From the NCBI GenBank assembly GCA_028583605.1, contig CM053329.1, forward strand, positions 34,310,992 to 34,374,991: DNA of 64,000 nucleotides. The letters are read 5' to 3'. Numbering within the stretch: position 1 is the first letter of the stretch; every line of letters starts with the position of its first letter. This document shows, piece by piece, positions 11,098 through 21,986 of the stretch. Source of the DNA: Dastarcus helophoroides. Its lineage: Eukaryota; Arthropoda; Insecta; Coleoptera; Bothrideridae. The notes under the pieces are model-generated. The model ran no database searches. It was not told the DNA's origin and was given only the letters and a program-made list of their open reading frames with translations. Both the position numbers and the translations under genes were made by a program.

Positions 11098-11795
11098 AAT
11101 CGTACGGAACGAAAATGAGACGTTTTTGGATCGACTGGTAAGAGGCGATGAAAAGTGGGCCCTTCACTTTAGTTGGTCTATCGTGAGCCTTTACTTTAGT
11201 TGGTCTATCGTGGGCCTTTACAAGACTGTGCATCGAAAATGCACATGGAAGCAAACCGACGAAGATACAGATCCTATTGCAAAAGCTTGTTTGCATCCAA
11301 TGAAGATTTTGCTTGTGTTTGGTGGAACTGCCATTTATTTTGTGCTTCTGCGGCGAGGACAAACAATAACAACAAACATCTACTATCAATAATTAGCCAT
11401 ACTTGTGAAAAATGTGCTGTTTTGGCTAACAGAGCGAGTGTCATCTTTCACCATGACAATGCTAGACCCCACATGGTCCAATAGACGCTGCAAAAATTTA
11501 AGGAGTTGAAGTGGGAAGTCCTGCAGCATCCTCCGTACTGGCCTGATATTGCACCTTCAGACTTTCATTTGTCTGCGCTCCTTGCAAAAGAGTTTAAATG
11601 ATAAACGACTTAGTTCTGTACAAGATGTCGAAAACCACCTTAGTGACTATTTTGACAGGAAATCGACCTCGTTCTATACGAATGGCATCGAAAAACTTGT
11701 AAATCGTTGAAAAACCATCGTAGAAAAGAATTGCAATTATGTAATTGATTGATATAACCCTTTTCTTTAAAAAATATTGTTATCATTTATAAAAT
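11098..11795 (+). mobile_element. 5'-truncated mariner (copy 2)
   Basis: It is collinear with mariner copy 1 from its codon region ACGGAACGAA onward to the right end. The 3' part TATAACCCTTTTCTTTAAAA and ATTTATAAAAT is shared, but the terminal inverted repeat itself has decayed near 11795. The left half is missing. Confidence 0.85.
11105..11600 (+). pseudogene. Mariner transposase pseudogene, catalytic half
   Basis: The remaining half carries all three catalytic aspartates: RGDEKW near 11145-11160, FHHDNARPH near 11446-11472, and PSDFH near 11555-11570. From the second to the third Asp there are 34 residues, counting one in-frame stop as a residue, which is the mariner DD34D spacing. Frameshifts separate the pieces. 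A direct 26-bp duplication (TTTAGTTGGTCTATCGTG..) at about 11166-11218 disrupts the reading frame after the first Asp. It comes from the same family as the copy at 4771, but its catalytic residues are better preserved. Confidence 0.85.
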
Positions 11796-12117
11796 GTATC
11801 GTTTAACGCGCCTAATGAAGTGTTCACTTCAAAACTGATTTCTATCCAATCAATTTTTTTTAAACTTTCAAATTGTTTGATGTCTACTTCAAGTTCGCTG
11901 TGGTGTGACAGAAGACAAAGCAAGATAACCAAAACCTGACAAGCGATTAAGCGCCCTTCATATTTAATATACAAGTAAATCTACTTAGACGCCCCAACTT
12001 TACTGATTTTATCAAACGTTCGCACGTCGGCGTTTGTCGAAGCTTTTCTAACAACCCACGGGCATTTTATGTTCCCGAGAGAGTGTACCACATGCTTTAG
12101 ATAAGGAAATCGGATGA
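11796..12117. other. Unassigned spacer
   Basis: There is no repeat or coding motif that I can name. The stretch CGTTCGCACGTCGGCGTTTG near 12015 is unusually GC-rich for this window. Confidence 0.4.
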
Positions 12118-12147
12118 GCGAAAATCAAATTGGCTAAAGCTGCGAAA

Positions 12148-12288
12148 ATGTTGAGACAGCTGAGTGGTCCTGAAATCCTGTCACCTGTTTACGTGCCATC
12201 TGAATATAAATTGCGATTACTGGACGATACGGTGGACCAAATTAGATTAGTTTTTGTGAAACGGATCACCCACTCGCATACAGATAGG
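12148..12288 (+). CDS. Candidate coding exon with consensus splice donor
   Basis: An ATG at 12148 opens a frame of 47 codons with balanced, non-repetitive amino-acid use (it contains LSGPEILSPVYVPSEYKL). The frame ends exactly at a codon boundary before GTAAGT (12289-12294), a perfect donor core preceded by AGG. The frame stays open only four codons past the donor, and an upstream in-frame stop lies at 12115-12117. No downstream exon with a matching acceptor could be found. The protein is not recognised. It could be a first coding exon, part of an unknown mobile element (the following 300 bp end in CGCCCTGTATAC, a motif seen in insect repeats), or chance. This is one of very few places in the window where codon use looks protein-like. 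Confidence 0.28.
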
Positions 12289-12302
12289 GTAAGTAAGCTC
12301 TG

Positions 12303-12640
12303 AAAATAGTTTGAAAATTAGAGCACTAGTTCTGCATAACTTTTAAACTATTTTTGACATTCTGCAAATGAGGTACTTTGTTCTAATGTACTACAGACCA
12401 ATACGTTTAAATATTTATCAATTTTAGAGTTTGAGAACCAAAGACTGGTTTCGTTTTTATTAGATCTCATCAGTTGTTGGGTATGCCAAAAAAGTGCTCT
12501 TTCGGATACATGTTTGTAGTATCAAATGGTCTTATTTTGATCCCTTTCCTCGCTCTTAAAATATGTAGTTGTTTGAATCGCCCTGTATACTATTATTTAG
12601 CCTCAAACATAGCATTTTTTTGCTAACGATATGAGTTTAT
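12303..12640. other. Spacer, possibly part of a dispersed repeat
   Basis: It contains TTTGAATCGCCCTGTATAC at about 12571, resembling the terminal motif of insect repeats that end in ..CCCTGTATA. No second terminus was found. Confidence 0.35.
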
Positions 12641-13370
12641 TTAGAAAATCTCGACTTTTTTCTAAAATCCTGTCTCTTCTTTCAAAATCGAAGTTTCGTG
12701 AAAATTTTTACTTTTATTTTAATTGGACGGTCTGGAATTTCGACTTGTTTCTGAGAATTCTTTGTACTCGGAATTTAGTTAATTTTTTTTTATAGATAAC
12801 GGTAAATATTTTATCAATTTTCTGAAATATTAAGTTTTGCATCTTTTGTCTTCTAGAAAATTTGACTTCTTTCCCAAAATTCGTTATTTTTTCTCGAAAT
12901 TTCGAATTTTAGGCCAAAATTCGATATTTTATGTTTCTGCGACCGATTGTTTTTGTTAAAATTCGTCTTGTTTCAAAAATTTGACTTTATTTCTTAAAAT
13001 TTAATTGTGTTTTTACATTTTTTGAAAGTTTAACAACTTTCTAAAATAATGTAATTTTTTTTAACTTTTGTATTTTCTTTCAAAATGTTCTTACCATTTA
13101 TCTCAAAATTCAACTTTTTCTATAAATTTTTATAGTTATTTAATTTGTCTTGTTCTTGAAATTTCAATTTATTCTTCCAAATTCAAATTTTTTTTCAAAA
13201 TATGACTTGCCCTAAAAAATTTCGAATTTTTTATCGAAAACTCGTGCTTTACAAAAATTTCGAGTTTTTTTCGAGATTTGTATATATTTGCTTGTCATTT
13301 TTTTACTGTATTCGCAAAATTTGGATTTTCTCTTATTTGGGAGATTTTCTTGTTTTTAAGATTCGATCTT
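12641..13370. repeat. T-rich TTTCGAAA-type degenerate tract
   Basis: Short words such as AAAATTCGACTTTT, TTTCTAAAAT and AAATTTCGAATTTT recur irregularly. The predicted Phe-rich peptides at 13202-13660 are a by-product. No unit length is fixed. Confidence 0.7.
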
Positions 13371-13374
13371 TTTT

Positions 13375-13460
13375 TGGTGGAAACGGACTGGTCCTTGGTT
13401 ATACTGCAAAATTGAAATACAAATTTTGTCTTGACAAGATTTCTATTTCAATTTTATCAA
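13375..13460 (-). mobile_element. Foldback element copy 2 (deleted core)
   Basis: It starts TTGGTGG, then AACGGACTGGTCCTTGGTTA and AAATTGAAATACAAATTTTG, the outer arm. It then jumps directly to GACAAGATTTCTATTTCAAT of the opposite arm. Confidence 0.8.
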
Positions 13461-13828
13461 TTTGTATTTCAATATTTAAAATTCGACTTTTTGAAAGTTC
13501 AACTTTTATTAAACTTCAAATGTTTCAAAAATTTCTTGAAGCTTTCAATTTATTTTTTTCAGATATATTACGTTTTTCCGATATATTACAAAAATCAACT
13601 TTTTCTAACAATTTCAGGTGTTTAAATGTGTCTTGTTCCCTAATTTACATATTTTCTTAAAATCTGACTCTCTTTAAGATAATTTCTTATTTTTAACCTT
13701 TTACAGAAAACTTGCACTTGCTGATTTGAGCTCTCTGGATTGCTCAGCCCATTTTACCTTCCTTCCTTTTTCCCTGACATCTCTGATTACACTGGTCAAC
13801 AAAATTGAAGTTTTGTCATGTTACATTT

Positions 13829-15245
13829 TTTTTTAAGTTTAATCTACTCGTAAAGGGTAACCCCATTATGCTGTCAAAGCACACGAGTAGAATGCGGAAA
13901 CAAGGATAGATGGCGATGAACCGCCTTCTTAAACAAAGATAGGTTGTAATTTTTGGGAAAAATTCCTTTCGATAACAAGTTCCAAGTTCTACAGAAATGA
14001 GAGTCTCCTAAGACAGAAGTCCTCACTGTGTCAACTTGGACTACACAGGAATTTGCTGTCTCCGACTGCCTAGTATGCCTCAAGAATCTTGTCCTTGGGA
14101 CGGATTAATCCTATTAGTTCCTGCGAGCATCTTCCATGATAGTACTTGTAGAAAAGAGACAAGTCACCAACCATACTCCTGTGCTTTAGTGTTTCGAGAG
14201 AATCGGTCAGACTCTCGTCATCAATTAGGCGAATCGCTCTTCTTTGAATTGAATCCAAGATAGCTAAAGCGTGTTTTCGGGCTGAACTCCAAACATGAGA
14301 ACAGTATTCTAGTGTTGGCCTAATTTGAGCTTTGTATAATGTGAGTATCTGATAAGATGTGAAGTACTTTTTAGCTTTAAAAAGAAAGCCTAGCTTCTGA
14401 GAGGCGGATTTGGCAATGGCGCGCACATGATCGTCCCAAGAGAAGTTAGTGCCCGCATTCACTCCTAGGATAGATAGATTAGATCCCATCGGAAGGATTT
14501 TTCCGTGCATTAGTATGTTTGTTGCATTATCTCTTGATGTTTTCTTAGAGAAAACCGCGGCCTGAGTTTTTGATGCATTGAAGTTGACCAAATTGTTCTT
14601 ACCCCATTCCAGAATAATCTCGAGATCCCCATTAATCGTTTGTATCTGCTGTTTTCTTAGTCGATTTGAAGCAGCCATAGATAATGGTTTCTCGGAGAAA
14701 AAAGATGACACAAGGTTACTATCATCTGCGTAGCTGTATATAGGATTGGAAGTTGAAACTAAGAGATCGTTTACGTGTAGCAGAAATAGAGTAGGAGACA
14801 GAAGAGACCCCTGAGGCACCCCTGCGTTAATTGCAAATGTCTTGGATGAGATGCCATCGAAGACGAGCTGAAGAGATCTGTTAGCGATAAAACTAGATAT
14901 CAAATGACAAAGTCCAGGAGGAAGACCATAGGATGTTAATTTGGCGAGAAGAGATCGGTGCCAGACTCTGTCAAAAGCCTTTGAGATATCCAATGCCACA
15001 ATCCTAGCCTCACCATGTTTTTCCTTGGCTGAGTTACAGATATAAGTAACATATGCCAGTAGATCGCCAGTGGAACGTTGTTGTCTGAAACTGTATTGCC
15101 TGTCAGAAGTGATTCTATTTTCTTCCAGATATTTGAGAATCTCGACGTTGATAACATTTTCCATCACTTTAGATATAACGGGTAACAAAGAGATAGGGCG
15201 CTAGTTGTTAGCCAGATTCCTTTTTCCCTTTTCAAGAACTTCTTT
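13829..15245 (-). mobile_element. 5'-truncated non-LTR retrotransposon (family R)
   Basis: A poly-A tail (poly-T on the plus strand at about 13829-13837) follows a short 3' UTR that reads, on the minus strand, TTACCCTTTACGAGTAGATT. Upstream is a reverse transcriptase frame. The 5' end is lost near 15245, inside the RT fingers. Other fragments of the same family lie at 27825-28212, 34240-35545 and 48169-48222. Confidence 0.9.
13874..15240 (-). pseudogene. Reverse transcriptase of family R (jockey/I-like)
   Basis: This is the reverse transcriptase part of ORF2, which copies the element's RNA at a genomic nick. From high to low coordinates the minus strand reads KGKRNLANN, a stop at 15201-15203 where the family has Tyr or Ser, then RPISLLPVISKVMEN. 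An intact 372-codon frame (15188 down to 14070) follows. It holds LDISKAFDRVWH (residues 66-77, first catalytic Asp), NAGVPQGSLLSP (121-132), YADD (153-156, encoded at 14721-14732) and a thumb with LGVNAG and RPTLEYCSHVW. A frameshift near 14080 moves the last 69 codons to another frame, ending HLSLFPHSTRVL at 13874. The endonuclease and ORF1 are absent. The clade (jockey, CR1 or a relative) cannot be fixed without a tree. It is one stop and one frameshift from an open RT, so it is the youngest-looking retroelement here. Confidence 0.9.
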
Positions 15246-15384
15246 TGTGTTTTTAATAGTGTTAGTTATTGTCATTTAAAATAAGCAGTTTTGAAATTTT
15301 CATCACCCACGACATTTGTTTGTTAAATGTTTGAAAAATGATGGATCTCCAGAAATATGACATAAAAAATGTACATTAGGAACT

Positions 15385-16045
15385 TATAATCTTTGTTTTT
15401 CTAGAATATTTAGCTTTTAATTGGTCCCTCTTGATCAAGCAGTAGTAGTCAGTCAACACTCTTGAGTTTAATCTGCCCTGATAAAGTTTTTTCATTATTG
15501 AATGAAACTTTTATCAGTTCCTATCACTTAGAGCCCTCAGAGTCCCCTAATTCGTAGGAATAAAGTCAAGATATGTGTAATAAAGAAGAATCTTAATCCC
15601 CATATTGCAACCCAAAGTTTTATATTCCAATAAAAGTTTTTTAACCAAATATCTATAGATGTCACTCTTATGGTAAACCAAAAAATTTCCAATTAAATTC
15701 TTGAAGCATCTTCATGCTGATTTTTTCAAAACATTTAATTTTTTAAGAGCAACAAGTCTTTTAATAATTTTCTTAATCACTTCATTCCCAGGAATTTCTC
15801 TTTGAAATATAAAAATTTCATTTTTATTGGGAACCATCCCTTCTAGAAAAATTTTGGTAAGCCTAATTTGATATGAAGTGGTGGTAGAAATATATCAGAG
15901 AGTTTTACAAGTCTAAATGCTTTACAGGTTTTCTATTTACAAATTAAACATTTACGTGTAGGACAAACTTTTTCCTAATTGTGATTTTTTCGATCCCTGG
16001 TGTCTCATTCACATAAAAAGGACCCAAATTTTAATGATAAAAAAG
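15385..16045 (-). pseudogene. Decayed member of a multi-copy arthropod protein family
   Basis: Minus-strand reading gives, in N-to-C order: KFGSFLCE-stop-DTRDRK (about 15985-16030, the stop replacing a Trp), LPPLHIKLGL (15853-15889), a broken FKEKF region, NFLVYHKSDIYRYLVKK, GCNMGIKILLYYTYLDFIP (about 15553-15610), and KLYQGRLNS followed by LTDYYCLIKRD near 15430-15490. From memory these blocks and their order match an uncharacterised protein family found in many copies in bugs, ants and spiders (blocks like FLC.WDSR, LPPLHIKLGLMK, GCNMSLKIHFLHSH, YQGKWN). Its function is unknown to me. Its copy number suggests it travels with a mobile element. Several stops and frame changes make it a pseudogene. 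It lies 140 bp from the truncated 5' end of retroelement R and in the same orientation. Confidence 0.65.
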
Positions 16046-17308
16046 ACTTTAAATAAAGAATTAAATATTACCATGATATATGTTTTATTTCTGATAAAAT
16101 TTTTTAAGATTTAAAATAATATATGGACCTAAATAAAAACAAACAGTATTTGGGACGATTATATTTCCAAAAATATAGTTTTCCTTGTTACAAGAAAATA
16201 GGGAGTGATGGTAAACAAAAAATAAATACGGTTGATGGGGGTAGGTAATCCAAACACAATTACCTACCAGACGTCCTGACCAGTGTTATTAATCTCATTT
16301 GTTTTTCAGAAAAAACAAAAAAAACTTTTAATTTTTCTACAGCTTAGGTTCTTAACGTCAATTAGTAGATCAAAAAATATTCCGATTAATCAATTTCATA
16401 TTGATAAATTCCATCAACATATTTGTCGTATTGTATTACGAGTTTATCAACAGTTTAAAATGTAAATGTAAGCCTTTTATTCCAAAATAATTGTTTGGCG
16501 ACAGTAATTGTCAATTGCAATGCACTTTTCCTAAGCATATTTTCATTAGGTAATATATCAAGTAAATCTAAGTTTAATTTTTCACCATGGACGAATTTAA
16601 ATATTCAAACTTCAATTTATTCAGTGAGCTGTAATTTGTTGTATATGAAATGTAAGTGTAGCGTAAATTTTTAAAGTAGTGGTAAATTTTACAAGTTCAA
16701 TAATTAGGTATTTTCTCTACATACATACTAACATACAAATAAATATGTCAACTATGAGGGTGAGCTGAGCCCAGCAGCAAAAATTCAAATAAGCAGGCAA
16801 AGCTAGACATGAAATATCGATATTCCTGGGCAGCTGTAAAACATCAACATGTTCCAGCAAGGTTGAAACTAAATAATATAAGCCGGTTAATAGGAAAACG
16901 GGATTTATGTTTGCTACACGTAGAGCCAGATTAGCTGCAAAACATGAATAATTGCAAATTAATGCAAAATCCGCACGCCAACTAAATTCGTTTAACGTTG
17001 AACTTATTTCGTAACAAGTAAAACCTTAACACTACAAGAAGGCGGAAAAAGTTTATAAAATAGGAAAACAGAAGCGATGCATTTTCCGTTAGCTTAGCGA
17101 TCGAACATCGGCGTTTCCCAGGAACTGAGAGAAGCCTTGCAAGATAAACTACATTTCTCACTATCAGATTGCTCACTACCGGAGATACCGGAAATGAAGC
17201 TAAAATGGGAAAAATTTGCCCTTTTCTGAAGATATTTAAACAAAATTTTGAGGTTTAGACGGTTTCGTTACATTTATAGAGGGCGCCAGCTGCAGAAGAC
17301 TGAATATA
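16046..17308. other. Mostly unique AT-rich DNA
   Basis: There are no supported genes. A short hairpin (GTAGGTAAT..ATTACCTAC) lies at about 16242-16268. The open frames at 16283 and 16982 have no protein-like features. Confidence 0.5.
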
Positions 17309-17644
17309 GTTGGGCGTTATCGGTTCGAATGATTAACACTTGGTGAATTGTAACCACTTTATTTCAAAACTGAACTCGGAAGACTACAATTGTCATTCAC
17401 TAACACTGTTTAATTAACTAACTTATTCATTGACCTCTTACAAACTACCTTACTGAGGGAAAGCCGACCGGACCCCCTATATAGAGATCCAGTTTCGGGT
17501 TCTAGAAGAATCCAGCAGATAAGGCTTATCGTTTGCCGAAATTTCTGGAACGCTTATCTGTCTTTTGATTTATTATCGTGGCCGCCCCCCTTATCAATTT
17601 CTCTAGAAAATTTCCAACTAAAGTTTATAATTACTTTTGTTACA
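17309..17644 (-). mobile_element. Solo LTR A (~336 bp)
   Basis: In minus-strand sense it runs from TGTAACA to ..GATAACGCCCAAC. It carries a TATA-like box (CTATATAGGG) followed by CCCTCAGT, and AAATAAAG as a polyadenylation signal. The flanks ATATA (17304-17308) and ATATG (17645-17649) agree at 4 of 5 positions, fitting a 5-bp target duplication. It matches LTRs B and C. No internal region adjoins. Confidence 0.8.
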
Positions 17645-18342
17645 ATATGTTAAAAACTACTTAACTTTTTGAAGTGAAAGCTTCACGCGCTGAGCGATTT
17701 TGGGTAGAAGTTAAACTTATGGTTTCGCGTTACCATCACGCGTGAACATCACGTGATACTAACATTCTACAATGTTAACAAGTATATTGTACTGTTAGCA
17801 TTAGAACATGTGTCTAACTGCACTACATAGACACTTTTATTTCCTAGTTTTAAGTTTTCACTTCTGCGGCAGTCTTCTGGACTGGCTATTTTTTATGCTT
17901 TCAAATAACTCATTTTTGGTATAATTTTCAACATACTTTACAAAAAAAGTATATTTTATGAAAGTAGCTATCTCTAAATTACAAATAATTTACTTTGTAG
18001 AAGTTTAAATCCTATTGACACTTGTGATAGCGCTTAAGAACAACTAAGCGCCGGCTGTTTGCTTTAACTTGGGAAATTAATCGACAATATCGGAGGAAAC
18101 TCGGAAAATCATGGAATACTATCACTCATTTATTACCCAAACATCCGTATTGCATGTCGATAAGCGGTAATAAATCAAACTATCAGAGCAGGGCCTTTAA
18201 TGAAAACCGATTACATTAGCTTGTTTGTTAATTTCAATTACTCTCTAATCCTAAAGCGAATATATGTTGGGTAATTTTTTATTATTTAAACACTACGACA
18301 AATCTGTTAATGAAAATAAAAAAAACTGATACTTCGGTTTTT
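17645..18342. other. Unassigned AT-rich DNA
   Basis: It includes an inverted match (about 17838-17875) to 10455-10500. It has no genes and no clear element ends. Confidence 0.45.
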
Positions 18343-18520
18343 TTGGTGAAACGGACTTGTCCTTGGTTATCTTCAAAAATTGAAATACAAATCTTGTCAT
18401 CTTTAGAGAGTATCTCTCTGAAGATAATAGCTTGGCTAACGAAACGCGTTAGAGCAACCTCTGTTGTATTTTTTAAGCTTTCTTGGTTTCAGGGAACAAG
18501 ATTTGTATGTCAATTTTCGA
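18343..18520 (-). mobile_element. Foldback element copy 3 (one arm shortened)
   Basis: The outer arm TTGGTG, AACGGACTTGTCCTTGGTTA is followed by CTTTAGAGAGTATCTCTCTG (core), GAAACGCGTTAGAGCAACC, CTTGGTTTCAGGGAACAAG and GTATGTCAATTTT. The left inner arm between CTTGTC and the core has been deleted. Confidence 0.9.
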
Positions 18521-20085
18521 CACTTCGGCGTAAATCAGGATTTCCCAACCATTTGGGCTTGTCTCCATGATTCTTCCAATCTTTGAAAATGTTGAGATTT
18601 TTGAAAGGTGTTTAATTTCAAAATTAGGACTTATTTTTTACCTTTTTTAACGTTTTCGACTTTTTTGAAAGTTTCGATCTTTTCGAAAATTTTGGAACTT
18701 TTGAGACTTCAGAAATTTGGGTTTTTTGGAAAATTTCGATTTATTTGAAAAATCTTGATTTTTTCGATAACTTCGATTTTTTTCAAAATTTCGATTCTTT
18801 TTAAAATTTTAGATTTTTTAAAGTTTTGGTATTTCTTCAAAATTTCAAATTTCTTCAAAAATTTGTACCTTGTTTTCAAAAATTGTTTTTAAGAATTGAA
18901 ATACAAAACTTGTCCCCTGAAACCAAGAAAGATTAAAAAACACAACAAAGGTTGCTCTAACGCGTTTCGACAGCCAAGCTATCATCGTCAGAGAGATAAC
19001 CCTCCTTGGTTTCAGGGGACAAGTTTTGTGTTTCAATTTTTGAAGATAACCAAGGGCCAGTTCGGTTCCAACAAAAGCAAAAAAAAATTGTTTTCAAAAG
19101 TCAGTGTTGTTTTAAATTAGAATATGACTTTTCACAAACTTCCAATTTTTTTTAAGTATTGAATTTTTAAGTCTAAAAACGTGGTCTTCTTTACATTTTT
19201 TTATTAATCAAAATTTCGACTATAAAATGGTGAAATTTTTCACAATTTCCGCTATTTTTCGAAAATATCTAAGTACTTTTGAAAATTTTATCTTTTCAAT
19301 GAAAATTACGACTTTTTCGACATTTTGATTTTAAAGTTTCTACTTTTTTCAAATTTTCGCCCCTATTTACTAATATTAGAAATATTTTCGAAAATTTCGG
19401 CGTATAACAAAAATCTTTTACCAAAAGAGCATTTTCCCGAAATTTTAACTACTTTAAAGTTTTTGAATTATTTTAAAATTTTTATTTTTAAAAAATTTTG
19501 ATTTTCTAAATTGCATCATTATTTTAATTTTTGAAATGTTTTGAAGATTTTGACTTTTTTTAACAATTTTTCGATTATTTTTTAACACTAAAACTTTTTA
19601 AAATATACGAATTTTCGTTCAAAACTTCAACTTTTTTGAAAGCTTTGTTTTTTAAAATATACGATTTTTCGTTCAAAACTTCAACTTTTTTGAAAGCTTT
19701 GTTTTTCCTTGAACACTTTAACTTTTCATGAAAATTTCGACTTTTCTCAAAATTTTTACTTAAAAATTAAGAGTTTTTTTCCAATTTATTTCCAAAATCT
19801 TTGGAAATGTTGCCCTTCTTTTAAAACTTTGACATTTTTTAAAGTTTAAAACATTGGTTCTTTCCAAATTTTGAAATATTTTCAGTTTTTGAATATAAAG
19901 TTTTTTTAAGCTTCGAAATTATTTGAAAACTGAGCCGTTTTGTTAATTTCTGAATTTTGAAAAATTTAAACCTTGTTTTTCAACTTTGACTTTTTTTTAA
20001 TTTTGATTATTTTTCAATATTTGATCTTTTCAAAAATTACGAATTTTATTGGGTATTGCAAGTAGTTATTAAACTTTTACGAGAG
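18521..20085. repeat. T-rich TTTCGAAA-type tract
   Basis: A degenerate mix of TTTTTCAAAATTTCGATTTT-like words, interrupted by foldback copy 4. A local 73-bp direct duplication is visible near 19603-19706 (AAAATATACGA..TTCGTTCAAAACTTCAACTT). It is not coding. Confidence 0.75.
18895..19075 (+). mobile_element. Foldback element copy 4
   Basis: AATTGAAATACAAAACTTGT, CCCCTGAAACCAAGAAAG, GCTCTAACGCGTTTCGACAG, ATCATCGTCAGAGAG, then the right arm CTTGGTTTCAGGGGACAAG and AACCAAGGGCCAGTTCGGTT. The inner part of the right arm is deleted. Confidence 0.9.
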
Positions 20086-20123
20086 CTGGTTACTAGCCAT
20101 CTGCTCAACAGCAATCTGGTAAG

Positions 20124-20243
20124 GATCAGTGGAGAAAACGTGTAGAACGAATGAATGAAAAAAGGTTGCCTGCCAAAGCTAGATTTTATAGATGTATTGG
20201 AAGAAGAAGTATTGGTAGGCCAAGAAAAAGATGGGTATTGTAA
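20124..20243 (+). pseudogene. C-terminal tail of an RTE-like retroelement ORF
   Basis: The stretch encodes 39 residues plus stop: WRKRVERMNEKRLPAKARF then a segment with GRRSIGRPRKRW. The GRPRKRW motif near the C-terminus is a hallmark, from memory, of endonuclease/reverse-transcriptase proteins in RTE-type and related non-LTR elements. A short 3' UTR (AGGCAATAATGCC) and a GAAGAAGAA tail follow. Upstream sequence of this founder copy extends to about 20060 (GAGCTGGTTACTAGCCATCT). This is the seed of the tandem array that follows. Confidence 0.7.
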
Positions 20244-21535
20244 CAGGCAATAATGCCTAAAACCAGATGTGAAGAAGAATAAGACGAATTTTTGTTTAGA
20301 ACTTTCCTTGTTTTTAAAATTTTTGATTTTTTTAAATGTTAACTTTTTAAGAAAATCTTGACATTTTTCAAAAATTTGGCTTCGTTCAAAATTTTCATAT
20401 TTTTCAAAATTTCAACTTTTGAATGCTCATGAATGAAAAAAGGTTGCCTGCCAAAGCAAGATTTTATAGATTTATTGGAAGAAGAAGTATTGGTAAGCCA
20501 AGAAAAAGATGGGTATCGTAATAGGCAATAATGCCTCAAACCAGATTTGAAGAAGAAGACGAATTTTTTAGAATTTTCCTTGTTTTTAAAATTTTTGATT
20601 TTTTCAAATGTTAACTTTTTAAGAAAATCTTGACATTTTTCAAAAATTCGGCTTCGTTCAAAATTTTCATATTTTTCAAAATTTCAACATTTGAACGTTC
20701 ATGAATGAAAAAAGGTTACCTGCCAAAGCAAGATTTTATAGATGTATTGGAAGAAGAAGTATTGGTAGGCCAAGAAAAAGATGGGTATCGTAACAGGCAA
20801 TAATGCCTAAAACCAGATGTGAAGAAGAAGACGAATTTTTGTTTAGAACTTTCCTTGTTTTTAAAATTTTTGATTTTTTTAAATGTTAACTTTTTAAGAA
20901 AATCTGGACATTTTTCAAAAATTTGGCTTCGTTCAAAATTTTCATATTTTTTAAAATTTCAACTTTTGAACGCTCATGAATGAAAAAAGGTTGCCTGCCA
21001 AAGCAAGATTTTATAGAAGTATTGGAAGAAGAAGTATTGGTAGGCCAAGAAAAAGATGGGTATCGTAAAAGGGAATAATGCCTAAAACCAGATGTGAAGA
21101 AGAAGACGAATTTTTTAGAACTTTCCTTGTTTTTAAAAATTTTGTTTTTTTTAAAGCTTAACCTTTTATAAAAATCTTGACATTTTTCAAAAATTCGGCT
21201 TCGTTCAAAATTTTCATATTTTTTAAAATTTCAACTTTTGAACGCTCATGAATGAAAAAAGGTTGCCTGCCAAAGCAAGATTTTATAGATGTATTGGAGG
21301 AAAAAGTATTGGTAGGCCAAGAAAAAAATGGGTATCGTAACAGGCAATAATGCCTAAGACCTGAAGTGAAGAAGAAGAAGACGATTTTTTCTTAGAACTT
21401 TCCTTGTTTTTGAAAATTTGGATTCTCTTAAATGTTAACTTTTTATAAAAATCTTGACATTTTTTAAAATTTCGGTTTCGTTCAAAATATTCATATTTTT
21501 TAAAATTTAAACTTTTGAACACTTCTATTGTAAAA
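20150..21535. repeat. 272-278 bp tandem array containing retroelement tails
   Basis: The box AAAAAAGGTT(G/A)CCTGCCAAAG occurs near 20164, 20442, 20714, 20989 and 21261, giving periods of 278, 272, 275 and 272 bp. Each unit holds about 115 bp of the retroelement 3' end (KRLPAKARF through GRPRKRW, the small hairpin AGGCAATAATGCCT, GAAGAAGAAGACGA) plus about 155 bp of TTTTCAAA-type filler (CTTTCCTTGTTTTT.., AAATGTTAACTTTTTA, TTCGGCTTCGTTCAAAATTT). Only the first unit extends further upstream into the ORF. Confidence 0.9.
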
Positions 21536-21539
21536 TGTT

Positions 21540-21986
21540 GGTTTTGAAAAACTGAGTCGAAGAAATATTAAAATGAAATTAAAATGGTAATGAATCTGAC
21601 CAATAAGAATCTAAAAAGAACACCTTCTGAATATTTCTCATTAATTTTCAAATTTTTGAATTATTTTTCAAATTTTCGACTAACTTTTGACTATTCTTTT
21701 TTTGAAAACATCTATATTTTTTAGCTGTCGACTTTGATTCGAATTTTTGACTTATATTGAAAATTTCGACTTTTTGGAACATTTTGGACTTTTTTCAAAT
21801 TTTCGAATTATGAGTGAATACCAAAGTTTTAGTGGATTTGATTATGTCTGTAACTGAGGATTAAACGTTGTGTTTTTTTGTGGCAATGAAAAAACAAAAA
21901 GTGGGGCATGAATATATTTTTACGTAAAAACATAAAAAACAATAGAAACTCGTGGTCTAAATATTTTAGTTTAGAGCATCAAATAT
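21540..21986. other. T-rich filler, nothing recognised
   Basis: TTTCGAA-type words without a visible period, no terminal repeats. Confidence 0.5.
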
